Positions 37,911-49,140 are shown, counted from the stretch's first letter. The stretch: DNA of 64,000 nucleotides from Acheta domesticus (GCA_031308135.1 JAHLJT010009436.1:121807608-121871607); one strand, 5' to 3'. Translations and numbers: made by a program. The notes: generated from the sequence alone by a model not told the origin.

Positions 37911-38639
37911 TAGGCTTGCTAGTCTACGAATACAGCAACTGCCCGTATGTGGTCATTGATCTTTCATTGTCTCGTTCATGTCCGGTTTGACCAACCTTTA
38001 ATAAAAAAAACTCGGATCCCATTTACCTTTCAACATTTTTATAATTCTGCTATTTTATTACTCTCTTCGCAATCTTCGTATTCAATGGTATTCATGAATT
38101 GAAAGTAATACTATTATCTAATAAAATTTACGTTCATGTTAAAAATAAACGATCATTTCAACTCGCTTCAAATTCAGAATAATTCATTATGTTCATAAAA
38201 AGTCATACATTTTTTCCAGTTTACTCTACTTTCCATTAAAAATCTCAATGTTCCTTTTATCGCTTTTTAAACGTTGCTCTATTGTCTTAAAAGTGGTGTC
38301 TGCAGGAGGGCCATTATTCTTTCGGTGCGACTCCATTGTTTTTAATTCTATGCACAATTATTTTTGAACACATAACAAGACTTCATCGGACATCCTACAT
38401 ATACAAGTCCGCATTCACGAGAAAAAATAAAAGTGGAACTAAAAACCGTACAGTGAAGTTGAAGTGAGGAAGGAAATTATCGTTTGTTAAAAACTAGCAA
38501 CATAATAAAACGGATCATATTTACAGGAGGTAGACTGTACAAAATTAAGAATGTAAGATCAGTCAATGTCGCATCAAAAAATATCGTACCATTAAATTCA
38601 ACTTCTCTTTAAAGTTTTACGTCTTTCCCTGTGAATTCA
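37911..38639. other. AT-rich stretch, no gene seen
   Basis: Low-GC DNA between islands. Nothing recognisable. Confidence 0.5.
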
Positions 38640-39440
38640 CGAGCAGTCCCTGGTATCCATCTTACTCCCGCATTCGTCACCGTGACATTGGCTTCTCCCT
38701 ACCAAACAACGCGCGATCGCCTTTCCTCAGCTCCCGTGAACGAAAGTCGCCGCTCTCGCTCCCATTCCACGCGGCGCGGGGCAGCGCTCCTTTCGCCGGC
38801 ACGTCTTCATTTGTTGCGGACCGACGCGTAAATCTCCTGGCAGGTGGCGAGCGGGTGGCGGCGGAGGGCGGCGCGCGGCGGAGGCGCGCATGGCGATGTG
38901 GGAGGCGCAGGTACAATACAGACGTGGCGAGGGCTCTGGGACGGAGTCGGAGGAACGAGTAGAAGGGACGATTGGAGAAATAACGTCGGGAGGTCGCGAA
39001 GAGGAATGGAGTGGAGATGAACAAGAAGAAGAAGAAGAAGATGTTTTTGTTGCATTACGATTTTAAAATGTTTGTGGTTGGAACACTGAAAGGGAGAAAA
39101 GAGCGAAAGATAAAAGTGTAGAAAGGCCAGGCGTTTATGAGAAACAACGAGAGCAATGACGGGAGAGAGAGAAGGGAGAATGTACGGCAAAAATGAAATT
39201 AATCTATGATGAAGAGACCAAAATATTTTAGGCGCTGAAAAGCATTCAAAAATTGGCAAGTATTAAAAGATGACAGCAGTCTTCGAAATCTACAGAACCC
39301 AAACAATACTTTAAGACAGATCGAAATTAAAAGGTAGAATTCAGAGTCGAAACTGGAAGCAGAAGGCAGCAAGCGACTGGCGAATCGGAGAAAAGGCGCA
39401 GGAGAAGTGCTGGCAAGGGGTCCGAGGGATTCGCTTATCG
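38640..39440. other. GC island with C/T to G/A switch
   Basis: C/T-rich + sequence to 38820, CpG-rich core 38740-38950, then G/A-rich + sequence to about 39440 including (GAA)n at 39020-39040. Frames on the minus strand are compositional. Confidence 0.5.
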
Positions 39441-40479
39441 CAAGAGACCCTGCTTTACTGGCTTCGAGCGCCCACCTCCGGCCACAGGCATGTGGGAGCC
39501 AGGCGGGTCTGAATCTAGATAAAGTAAATAAATACACCATTCACACCGCACCTTTCCAATCGACACTTCGTTTTACGACTTCAGACCAGGAGTCCCTCTA
39601 GGGGAAAAAACAGCAGCTGATTGAAATGTCTCCGTTTTGATTTATTTAATTTTCGCGCAAGCAACTGACACAATTAAATCGTAATTATGTTTAGTTTCCA
39701 ATAAAATACATTAAATTCTCCCTAACAAGCTTCTGTGCATATTGTTTTAAGTGATGTTCCGTTGTGAGTTTTTAAAAGTGTTTTAAGATATAATTAACGA
39801 ATGGAGGGAGTAGATACATCTTAACCATTCGTATATTCATTTCTTGTGATTTCGTTTTAGTTTCACTGAAAGTTTCGTAATAACACTTTTGTTGAAGTGT
39901 AAAGCTGTCAGATAACTTTTATTTTGAGCAAATAAAAATATGCATTTAGCATCGTATTTCATATTACTAAAGAAGTACATTAATTAAAACTATTAATTAT
40001 TTTGTATCCACATCAATTGATTTTCAAAAAATTTCATACTCTTATTGAGGGCAATTTATAAAGAGAAAGTTTCGAAACATATCAACTCTTTATTTTTCTG
40101 GCAAAGATAGTCAGAGGAACACATAAAAATAATAATATATGTATATTGATATTGACAACATATTGTACTTTTCAACAGATTTGAAATTCTCAGATGAGAT
40201 GTAAGATGCATGATATAAAATTTTTCTGAATCGCTACTTTACACCACCGAAAAGGTCGAGGAGCAATGTCACTAAATTAATTCAGGCCTTCGTATTTAGT
40301 ATTCAAATTTATTCCCAAGAATCAGTGTTTGTCACGTGTTCTTCATAAACACGAATCACCATCACACACGAGTTGTGAAGTTGGATGTGTTCAAACACAA
40401 AACCCTCTTCAGTTTTCATCAGAAAGTCACTTTTATGTGAGCTTCATTCTATATCCGCCGCTTCCCTTGTGTTTTCATG
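39441..40479. other. AT-rich stretch, no gene seen
   Basis: Low-GC DNA after about 39600. No gene or element ends seen. Confidence 0.5.
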
Positions 40480-41379
40480 GAGACAATTCTGTTAGGCGGG
40501 ATATGAAAGCGCCCTCAACCCCCGGAATAAACATCCCGGATGGACGCACTCCCTCGAACGCCGCCCGGGGCCGAGGGAGAAGGAATGTGTAAACGAGGTG
40601 AGCTCCGCTTTCCGCGCTCGTGTGGAAAACGGCGACCCGTAGATTTACAGCGCGACCTTACACGGGCGGCAGAGCCGCCGCAACCTCCGCCAGAGCCATC
40701 GCCGCCGCTGTCGCCTCGAGCGCTATTCACGTGGCCTGTTTCCATCCCCTTTACATGAGAATTCGCTTCCATTGACTCGACCACCGCGCTCCCGTTCGTT
40801 GACCGCACTGTGCTCGCCCTCTCATACGGTATGACCACTCCCTCTAATAAGATTCCATGACAGCTGGCTCGCTACGATTCCGGGAAGCCACTTCGCCTCG
40901 CCAATCACCCCATGCCTCTGTATCTCGTTCCTTACTATCTCACCTGCTCGCCGTAACACTCTTACTACCGCGTTACCACATGGTCACATCCTTCCTTCTC
41001 TCGAACCTTCCCGTCAATTCAATATCTCTCTCTTTTTTATACTTCGTAATTACCTTTCTATCCGGTACTGTAGTATCGTTCGTATTATTATCCACCATTT
41101 AGCTCTGCATTTCAATTCTGCCCCTCTGCTCCTAACGGCCATCTCTCATTTCATTCTGTTTATTTGGCCTGCAACATATCACTTCTACGTACGCTCTCTT
41201 GCTTTTACTCCGGCGTTTTCATCACATCTGTCTATGACAAGTTTCAATCTCTCCTCTTCCTCCTCGCAAATATTGCATGTATTCACTGATGAATATACAT
41301 TCTACATATTCTTCAGCGTTACCTCGCTTGGTTCATTAAACAGCATTGCCACATTCAGTTAGTCATCATCAAGCCCAAC
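40480..41379. other. GC island followed by pyrimidine-rich tract
   Basis: CpG-rich block at 40490-40740, then about 600 bp in which the + strand is C/T-rich with low purine content. It leads directly into the large island at 41380. The hydrophobic frame at 40857-41102 is a consequence of TTC/CTT/TAC codons. Confidence 0.5.
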
Positions 41380-42340
41380 TTTGCCGGAAGGCTCCGTTTC
41401 CTCATCTCCATCGCCGTCGCTGCCTGCCTCGCCTCCTCGTCCTCCCGGTCGTCCTCCGTTGCGCGAGCCGCCGCCTCCGGTTACGGCGCCCGTTACCACG
41501 TCGTTGGGTCGTCGTTACGACGCCTTGTTACCCTCGTGCCCTCGCCGCCGGCCCTCCGCGCCTCGTCTCCACACCGGGGCATGCACGCCGCACGCACGAC
41601 GGCGCGCGGCGGGGAGGGATGGCGCGTGGCGGCGCGGGGCGGGGTGGCACAAATGGGGCAGGGTGGCGCGGGACGGCGCCGAGCGGCGCGGGGAAGCGCG
41701 GGGCGGGGAGGCGCGGGTGGGAAACACGGGACAGAGAGGCGCGTGGCGGGAGCCGCGGAGCGGGGAGGCGCGGGGCGGGGAGGCGCGGGGCGGGGAGGCG
41801 CGGAGCGGGTGGCGCGGGGAGGCGCGGGGAGGCACGGGGCGGCGCAGGGCGGGGAGGCGCGGAGCGGGTGGCGCGGAGCGGGTGGCGCGGAGCGAGGAGG
41901 GGCGGGGAGGCGCGGGGCGGGGAGACACGGGGCGGGGAGGCGCAGAGCGGAGAGGCGCGGGGCGGGGAGACATGGAGCGGGGTGGCGCAGAGCGGAGAGG
42001 CGCGGAGCGGGGTGGCGCGGGGCGGGGAGACGCGAGGTGGCGCGAGGCGGAGAGGCGCGGGGAGGCGCGGGGCGGGGAGGCGCGGAGCGGGTGGCGCGGA
42101 GCGAGGAGGGGCGGGGAGGCGCAGGGAGGCGCGGGGTGGGGAGACACGGGGCGGGGAGGGGCAGAGCGGAGAGGCGCGGGGCGTGGAGGCGCGGGGCGGG
42201 GAGGCGCGGGGCGGCGCCCTCCCTCACCCCTAACGGCCTCTGCCCCGGCGGCCTCGCTTGCGCCGCTAAGGACGCCCGTAACAGGGGCGCTGGCGCTCCA
42301 GCCGGGAGGAGGGCCGCCGTAAGCGCAGGCAGTTTCCGGA
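41380..42340. other. Large GC island, C/T to G/A switch
   Basis: C-rich on + to about 41560, then strongly G-rich through the 15-bp array, then mixed CpG-rich DNA to 42340. Five overlapping frames of 210-313 codons on both strands are all repeats of Gly/Arg/Ala or Pro/Arg/Ala and are rejected as genes. Confidence 0.6.
41610..42215 (+). repeat. 15-bp-type GC-rich minisatellite, about 600 bp
   Basis: The commonest unit is GGGGAGGCGCGGGGC, with many variants (GGAGC, GGTGG and GAGAC substitutions, and units shortened or lengthened by a few bases). It is more diverged than the 9526-9720 array. Its core differs at only two of 15 positions from the reverse complement of that array's unit. The G-rich strand is +. 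Confidence 0.88.
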
Positions 42341-43869
42341 CGAACGTGCTCCGAACACGATTATTGCCTATACTTATCGATAATCGACGTACTCGAGAAG
42401 ATCGATGACCTCCCGCACGGTAGACTCGCAGATTTTAGTTTGATATTTCTAAACTTGGAAAAACGCTTTTAAAAATTTGTTGCACAACTCCACGAAAGCA
42501 TAAGAGCTGATTCAAAGAATATTGGTTATACTTGCATGCTATTTTGTCCTTTTGCTCCACTAGAAGGCAATTTATTATTTCCATCTAAGAAAGATTACAC
42601 AAGTAACGTAATACCAGTCAAGGAGGCCACAAGGGGAGACACTACATACATCTATACGAAATAAAATAATCAGTTCGCATGTTGTATCTTACAACAAACG
42701 GCAATTATCGTAGGCTTTCTTGAAGGCACTGTCAATTAATAAACATTCATCTACCTGTCCGTGCTAATTTTCTTGATAATATAAAATGGTATGAAACTAT
42801 GTGGTGACAGAAAAAACATCTCTCTAAATATTGACATTTGAAACGAAAAATATCTATGACAATCAAACTTATCTCCTCCGATGAATGCAGCATTCACCAA
42901 CTTTTTTATCTTTCTTATTCATTAGCTAAAAATGCTTTTAACTTTATACTGTGAGTTCCTGGATGTGACGCAAAGCAAAATTCATGGAACCGAACAAATT
43001 CATAACATCCAGGGCATTCAATAGTCGCCGTCACGAAGGACACAATGGCTGTCGGGGTAGAGTGGATGGCAAAGGATGTAGCAAATATGACACGTCAGGG
43101 CGTAGAAATGTTCAAAGGGCGTTTGATCTAGCGCGTCATGCTTTCGCCGTTTCACAGTAACTTTTTCATATAATACCAGTATACTTTAGCGATTAATCCA
43201 AAAGAAAGTTTGATCGTAAGTAAACTTATACTATAATATTTTTAAATTGGGTATATTTGGCCATTAACATAAAATTTTCCATATCAATTTCATTAATAAT
43301 TTTGTGAAATATGTAGTTAATTTGTGATTTGTAAATTGTGGTGATTTTGTTTCTCTCACAGTGGATGAAGGTTTTATTTCATAATGCATTCGAGTAAAGC
43401 GAAATAATGAACATCGGTGAAGACGAAATGTCTATCTGATAGGTAGCTCCTTTTATAAGAATTAATGTACAATAATGTGCTGTGTGTCCGAAACGAGAAC
43501 TTACTGAGACATCAAGGCAATCATGAATGAACTATAAGTCATTATGTCTGGAAAATTCTCCCCTTCATCTGACATTAGTATTCGATCATTTACTGCGTTG
43601 ATTTAAAAAAATATCTAAATATGCTCACTTCAATTAATAATATTTTCATATTTTGTGAAATCATTTCTTTCGTACAAACACCTCATTCAATATAACAATG
43701 GAAAAATTTCATTGAATGGAACGCTTAAATCATTCAATTGCTCATGACACTATTCTACAAACACTATACACAATAAGGAAACAAAATCTTCCATTTACAT
43801 CGAAACATTGGATTCACAAGCTGGATTAGACAACCCACGCATTCCTAAAGTCCAGCTAACGAAATTAAG
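42341..43869. other. AT-rich stretch, no gene seen
   Basis: Low-GC DNA. A more balanced patch lies at 42940-43140, with CCTGGATGT and ACATCCAGG in inverted orientation (about 42958 and 43006). No coding or RNA gene. Confidence 0.5.
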
Positions 43870-44490
43870 ATGGCGGAACCGGCAGGACGTCATCGCATCT
43901 CGGGTCACGCCTGAGGTTCGGAGGCGGCGGCGGGGAGGCCCGCGCCGCCGCTCGCGGAGGGCGAAACGCAATTGGTTTTTAATCTGGGTAATGCGCATGG
44001 GGCTCTCGCGAGCACGCGCCGCCCCGCGGCCGGCCCGCAAAACCGCGCGCCCATTTGCGGGATTGTATTTTTCGTTTCCCGCGGAATTATTATTTTTATA
44101 CGCTCCCGCCTCAGCGCGCTATACAGCAGCGGAGCGCGCCGCGAAGCGGGCGGTGTATTTGAACATCCAATATGAGTAAAACACTAATAGCGTTACGAGC
44201 GCGGGCTGCTGTGTCCTCGCCGCCGCCGCCGCGCATCCTCGTGGTGGATGTAATTGTTTTTTCCCGGCGAGCGACAGCGCCGCTGGTGCCGCTTCCAGGC
44301 CGCTCGCGTCGCGTCGCGTCGCGTCGCGCTGCTGCTGCTCCGAATGCGACTAAATCTGCTGGAGAGCGAAACGTCGTGTGTGGATGGGTACAGTGCTCGA
44401 GTTTGGGGCGCGGTGTGCTGTTACGGGGAGTTGTCGCAAGAAAAGAAGATTGGAAAATTCAAAGAACTAATATTATAGGATGTAAGTCGT
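43870..44490 (+). promoter_or_regulatory. GC island with possible first-exon-like edge
   Basis: CpG-dense core at 43870-44340 includes a (GTCGC)n run at about 44305-44328. Past the core the sequence becomes GC-balanced, and a GAT|GTAAGT donor-like site occurs at 44482-44487. CpG island followed by a transcribed leader and donor is a common insect first-exon layout, and the candidate coding exon lies 2.5 kb downstream. There is no TATA box or firm initiator, so promoter status is inference. Confidence 0.3.
44305..44328 (+). repeat. (GTCGC)n short tandem repeat
   Basis: Four to five CGCGT/GTCGC pentamers. Confidence 0.85.
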
Positions 44491-45864
44491 GTAAACGTCG
44501 TTGCCTTGCGGTTCTGAGCGCTCTGGAGAGCGAAACAGCGCCTGCGATTTAGTTATCCTGAATCTATTTCCGCCATACGCAGCGGAAGGTGCCACGGTGA
44601 CTCGTTCAGCGAGAAGTTATAGACCTAGTGAACTGTGATAAACGCAGATTATATTTACTGAAGTGTTCGATACCGGCTTCTGGACTTCATGGCCAGCCTG
44701 TATGCTTCGCTTATGAGGAAACGAGTGTGAAATTGTCGGAGTGGGATCATTCAGTTTCGGCGAATGATTATTCAATTCATCGATATTTAGAGTTGCAAGC
44801 TTAAACGGTGCAGCAGTATTGTGTCGTCAGCAGAAGTAAACATCAAGAATTGCTTTTAGAAATGTAGAATTGATCAACTAAAAATCATTGAGGGATGAAG
44901 ATTTCACTGCGTTTTTCAAATCATCACACATATTTTTTGTTTATTACTTCATTTATTATAATTATTATTATTATTATTATCTTATTACTACTAGTCTTAG
45001 AACCCATGCTAGGCAATTTTATGTGAGTGAATATAATGACAGTTACATGATGAAGGAAATGTACCAACTAGTAAAAACGTATTTAAAGATATTAAATTAA
45101 AAAAAAATAAAATAAATGAAAAGTTTCGTATTCTACGTCACAAATTTCATATTAGATGTCTATTTTATAAAAGTATTGAATAGCAATTATTAATGTAATA
45201 TTTGTTGACAAAAAAATTGTTCTAGAAGTGCGATTACTAGGTTTTCAAATGCTCTCCGAAACATTCATGATATTCACTTAGAAGAAAGAGTTACACAAAT
45301 GAAAATATCAGTGTCCAGACCTAGAGAAAAGATTAATGAAAAATAGGGAATAGTCCAAAAAACGTGTAATTTGTTTGTTTTTTTTGTATTCCTGCATCTC
45401 ATAATCAACATTTCTAATAAGAGACATAGGCATACCGATAGTATCTTCCAAAAGTCAGTTTTCTTTTTCAACTTCAACTTCTGAGTTGGACTAAGACAAT
45501 TATCTCGAATTTTAATTAGGGTCATTGTTAGTGCAAACAAACCTCAACTGTCAACAGTGCTTCCTCAATGGGTACTGAATCATATCTTGTTCCGTTAAAG
45601 CAACTTTCCAATTTCAATTCCATAATTAATGACATTTATTGTACAGAAAACATGAGCTAATATTCTTAGAAACGTGCCATAGATTAACTCGAAGGATTGA
45701 ATCACGGTCGATTATTAAGTTAAAGAAGACACTAAGAAATGGGATGCTCTCGGTAAGAAATAAGCACTTGCTAAGATAACCTTTTCCAGTCATCTGCTTT
45801 TTAAAACCCAAACACACACTGATGCTCTATATTGTCACTCAATTAAAGTGAAGTCAATAATATA
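44491..45864. other. AT-rich stretch, no gene seen
   Basis: GC-balanced to about 44800, then low-GC, with an (ATT)n run at 44957-44979. No coding exon is recognised. Confidence 0.5.
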
Positions 45865-46111
45865 CTACGATTTATTTAACTTTGCCCCTCAAGGCCATTC
45901 AATGCCCATTTTCGCGATGGAATATCACATGGCATTTCGAGTCTTTCTCGGTCTTGCCGGTAGAAGTCGCATGATCGCAAGCACTGCTTGATACGGTCGC
46001 GATCATGCGAAATCTAGCGGAACGACTGAGAAGATGCAAAATTTCGTAACATACTCCATCGCGAAGATGGCATTTGAGTGGCCTTGAGGGGCAAAGTTAG
46101 AAAAATCGTAG
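45865..46111. mobile_element. Fold-back MITE with TA target duplication
   Basis: A 247-bp palindrome-like element. The left arm begins CTACGATTT, and the right arm ends AAATCGTAG. Both arms contain AACTTTGCCCCTCAAGGCCA (45878-45897; inverted at about 46079-46098) and TTCGCGATGGA. They continue imperfectly to a second inner pair GCATGATCGC/GCGATCATGC around the centre. TA occurs at both borders (45863-45864, 46112-46113), the duplication typical of Tc1/mariner-type transposition. It has no coding capacity and so would depend on a transposase elsewhere. A transcript would fold into a stem of about 120 bp. Confidence 0.85.
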
Positions 46112-46559
46112 TATTGTAAATGTAAAAAATCATAAGAAAATATTTGTAAAACTATAGTGCCGAATGAAGATAAGTTAGCAACAAAAGTGAACCACAGTGT
46201 CTCAAATATATATCATGTTATTATTGCTTACTATTATTACAAATATCGTTAATATTATTCTTGAATTTATGTTGTAGGCAGACATGTGAGTCCAGTTGCT
46301 CCTGAAGCAATCATTTGCCGGTCTTGAATATACATATTCAATAGTAGAGCCTAAGATTTTGAAAAATGTGATCATGAAAGAATTTGATTTTATTAGATAC
46401 TAGGGATATACGCAGCCATTTTCCATCCTCGGTATTTATATGTTACTTCATTCCTCCAACTCTGACGTTCCATCAAAAAGATTAAAACGTAATTTTAAGT
46501 CCCAAACCTCAAAAGGACTTCTCAAAATCAGGAAGCCTTCGGCGACCCGATGCCGTGCT
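46112..46559. other. AT-rich stretch, no gene seen
   Basis: Low-GC DNA upstream of the island with the candidate exon. GCAGCCATTTTCC near 46410 is followed by a TATTTATATG element near 46433. No clear promoter can be assigned. Confidence 0.4.
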
Positions 46560-46994
46560 TCAAACGCGTCATACATGTCACCTTGTCAATTTTTCACAGA
46601 ACACACACAAGCGCGCGCGCGCAGGCAAAATGCGCCGCGTTCTTTGAAGCGCCCTCCGCCCCCTCTCTTCGTCCGCCCGGCGTGCCCAGCGTTTCATCCC
46701 CGAGGACGCGTCCGGGGGCGCGCCGCCGCCGCCGCCGCCGACGGAGCCCGGCGCGCCGCCACGGCAGGCAGCCCGAGGCCCTCGAGCGCGCGGGGCGGGC
46801 GTCGACGCCGGGCGCGCCCAATATCGCCGGCCCCATTCGCCTGCGCAGCCCTCCAATATCCGCAAGCCTCCCCTCGCTGCCGCGCTGCCTCGGGCGACGC
46901 ACCCCCGCCTTCCCCCCACCCCGCCCCGCGCTCCACGCAAGCCGTGGACCGCGGTTCATATCCAGCTGCCGCCCTCCTCCGGGGCTCCCCTACG
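46560..46994 (+). promoter_or_regulatory. GC island upstream of candidate first exon
   Basis: CpG-rich, C/T-leaning block with a CCGCCGCCGCCGCCG run at 46726-46740. It immediately precedes the ATG at 46995 and could be promoter plus 5' untranslated leader. Open frames run through it on both strands, but they are compositional, so I do not extend the coding call upstream. Confidence 0.4.
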
Positions 46995-47111
46995 ATGTTC
47001 TACTCTGCCGGATTGCATGTCGAGAGAGGAAGGGTCCGGGATTGCACGGCGAGACTTTCTTTGCAGGTTGCTTGCTCTTTGTACTTGTACACGCTTCTGA
47101 TGTTAGGTCAG
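46995..47111 (+). CDS. Candidate first coding exon with signal-peptide-like end
   Basis: I do not recognise the gene. The ATG at 46995 has A at -3, a favourable arthropod start context, and opens 39 codons. The N-terminal part is basic and polar (MFYSAGLHVERGRVRDC). Residues 21-39 (LSLQVACSLYLYTLLMLGQ) form a hydrophobic segment of the length and composition of a signal peptide or signal anchor. The frame then meets CAG|GTGAGT, a textbook splice donor, at 47111/47112, with the exon ending in phase 0. Large insect secreted or cell-surface proteins often place the signal peptide alone on a first exon before a very long intron. No matching downstream exon was found in the remaining 17 kb. The frame stays open upstream to an in-frame ATG at 46440, but that stretch is low-complexity Arg/Ala/Pro from the GC island and is probably non-coding. 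The alternative is a chance ATG plus donor. Confidence 0.4.
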
Positions 47112-47117
47112 GTGAGT
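47112..47117 (+). other. Consensus splice donor
   Basis: CAG|GTGAGT matches the metazoan 5' splice-site consensus at every core position and directly follows the hydrophobic codons of the candidate exon. Confidence 0.45.
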
Positions 47118-47639
47118 AGTACTACAGCTGGTTCTTTTGAAATCAAACCTCCTGTATTTATCTCTAATAATTTTGAAAAAATGTGATTTTAGACTTGATG
47201 TATTGATCTACTTTTGTGTTCTTAAACGGAAATTTGAGCTATGAGAACCGAAGTTCTAAGAAATTATCGTTCAGACTCGATATCTCATTTATTCAGGTGG
47301 GTCGTATGTGCTTTTATCTATTTCGTGTATTGCAAAATGCTGCATTTCTCATGTTTTATCACTGTCATCTCACATTCAATTTGCATTAATGGATCCTCTG
47401 CCAATCGCTGACTTTACAATACCCGAAGTATGCAGTTTGTTTTCTCAAAGTCAAACATTTATCATCAATACAAAATTACGCAAGCTCATTCCTCTTAATT
47501 TTTTTTCCTTCTCTTATTTCTCTTCTTATGACAATTAGTCATTTCCTCTAGTGTACCGGATCATACTGGCCTCACTTTTAAACACATTCTAATCGTCAAC
47601 TCTATTGTTTCATTCGTAGCATCCTTTCCGACCACATCT
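47118..47639. other. AT-rich, pyrimidine-leaning stretch
   Basis: If the upstream exon is real this is the start of its intron. C/T-rich on + after about 47480. No gene. Confidence 0.45.
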
Positions 47640-48213
47640 TATGACATCCATCCACCCACCCTTCCTCCTGTATCCAGCGTTTCTCCGATTCCGCCCAGGG
47701 CCCTCCTTGACCGCAGCCGGCGCAGTAGGCTCCGTGCCCATCGCTGCGTGCATGGAATTCGGTCGCGTGCAGAGAGGCCTCTTCTCCTCCGAGAGGCTTC
47801 TGCTCCGTCGCACTCCGCGCTACCCTCCTCCTGGCCTTCCACTTCTCCCCCACAACCGCACCGCCCCGCCCCGCCCCGCTTCAACCCTCTCTGACCCTCC
47901 TCCAGTTCACCCATACACCCTCCCCGTTTCATTCGTCCCATCCTCATCGCCAACACCATATCCGTATCTCTCTACGCCGCGCCCTCACCTCGGCCCTCAC
48001 CCTCGGACGCCCATACACGGTTCATCCTTCTCCGCCCTGACATCGCCTCTATCCCTTACACGTTTGTTTTCGCCCCGGTTCTTTCCAACTCCCACTTCCT
48101 CTCCCACTTATCTCTCCTAGTCCTGCCCTGGCCATCGACACTATCGCGGCTCCTGCCACGGCCTCTCTTCTCCACCTCGGTCCATTCCACGCTTCTCGCA
48201 TCCACTCCGCCTT

Positions 48214-48353
48214 GCCTTCGCCACCGCCTTCGCCACCGCCTTCGCCACCGCCTTCGCCACCGCCTTCGCCACCGCCTTCGCCACCGCCTTCGCCACCGCC
48301 TTCGCCACCGCCTTCGCCACCGCCTTCGCCACCGCCTTCGCCACCGCCTTCGC
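48214..48353 (+). repeat. 12-bp minisatellite, about 11 copies
   Basis: The tandem unit is CCTTCGCCACCG, nearly perfect throughout. It reads Pro-Ser-Pro-Pro in one + frame and Val-Ala-Lys-Ala on the other strand, both artefacts of a period divisible by three. Confidence 0.94.
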
Positions 48354-48448
48354 CTCTGCCCATTCCACGCTGCACGCCAGTTGTCTCCTCTGCATCCCGC
48401 CTCCGCCTCAACCTCGACCCTTCCCACGCCTCTCGTCTCCACTCCGTC

Positions 48449-48510
48449 CCCCCTCTGCCATCCCCTCCGCCATCCCCTCCGCCATCCCCTCCGCCATCCC
48501 CTCCACCTCT
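48449..48510 (+). repeat. 12-bp minisatellite, about 5 copies
   Basis: The tandem unit is GCCATCCCCTCC. It has the same period as the array 100 bp upstream but a different sequence. Confidence 0.9.
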
Positions 48511-48556
48511 GCCCATCCCTCACCATACGTCTCCCCTCTAGCCCGCCTCCACCTCC

Positions 48557-48897
48557 GCCTCGGCCCTCGTCTCCACTACGCCCCGCCTCGGCCTCTCGTC
48601 TCCACTACGCCCCGCCTCGGCCTCTCGTCTCCACTACGCCCCGCCTCGGCCTCTCGTCTCCACTATGCCCCGCCTCGGCCTCTCGTCTCCACTACGCCCC
48701 GCCTCGGCCTCTCATCTCTACTCCGACCCGCCTCAGCCTCTCGTCTCCACTACGCCCCGCCTCAGCCTCTCGTCTCCACTACGCCCCGCCTCGGCCTCTC
48801 GTCTCCACTACGCCCCGCCTCGGCCTCTCGTCTCCACTACGCCCCGCCTCGGCCTCTCGTCTCCACCACGCCCCGCCTCGGCCTCTCGTCTCTACTC
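48557..48897 (+). repeat. 29-bp minisatellite, about 11-12 copies
   Basis: The unit contains CGTCTCCACTACGCCCCG followed by CCTCGGCCTCT. Two copies (near 48712-48740 and at the 3' end, near 48885-48900) carry a CTCTACTCCGACC variant, and neighbouring copies share CCTCAGCCT, indicating segmental duplication within the array. Confidence 0.93.
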
Positions 48898-49140
48898 CGA
48901 CCCGACTCCGCCACCGCCACTGCCACCGCCTGGGCCCATCCCACGCCTCTCGTCTCCACTGCGCCCCGCCCCCGCCGCGCAGCGGGCGTTGGCCGCGACG
49001 CTCGGGGCCGGAAATATTCCGCCTCCGCGCGTCCACAGCGCAGCGCGGCCGCCTGCGGGGCTGCGATTCGCGCGCGGCGCCAGTGGCGCAGTGCGGCGCG
49101 CGCCAATGAAACGCGTTTGACGTGGCGTCCCGTTGACGCA

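Larger units (their letters stand above)
47640..49140. other. Large C-rich GC island with three tandem arrays
   Basis: About 1.5 kb in which the + strand is strongly C/T-rich until about 48950, then mixed CpG-rich. It carries two different 12-bp arrays and one 29-bp array. Long Pro/Ser/Arg frames (242 codons on + at 48381-49109, 151-156 codons on both strands) come from these repeats and are not genes. Confidence 0.6.

Noticed and set aside
41346..42408. Open frames of 210-313 codons on both strands
   Set aside because: They lie over a 15-bp-period GC-rich array. The period is divisible by three, so every frame stays open, and the peptides are pure Gly/Arg/Ala or Pro/Arg/Ala repeats with no domain.
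48212..48541. Pro-Ser-Pro-Pro repeat protein
   Set aside because: Direct translation of 12-bp arrays. No signal peptide, splice signal or non-repetitive domain.
48381..49109. 242-codon + frame
   Set aside because: Mostly translation of the 29-bp array. The same 29-residue period appears in other frames.
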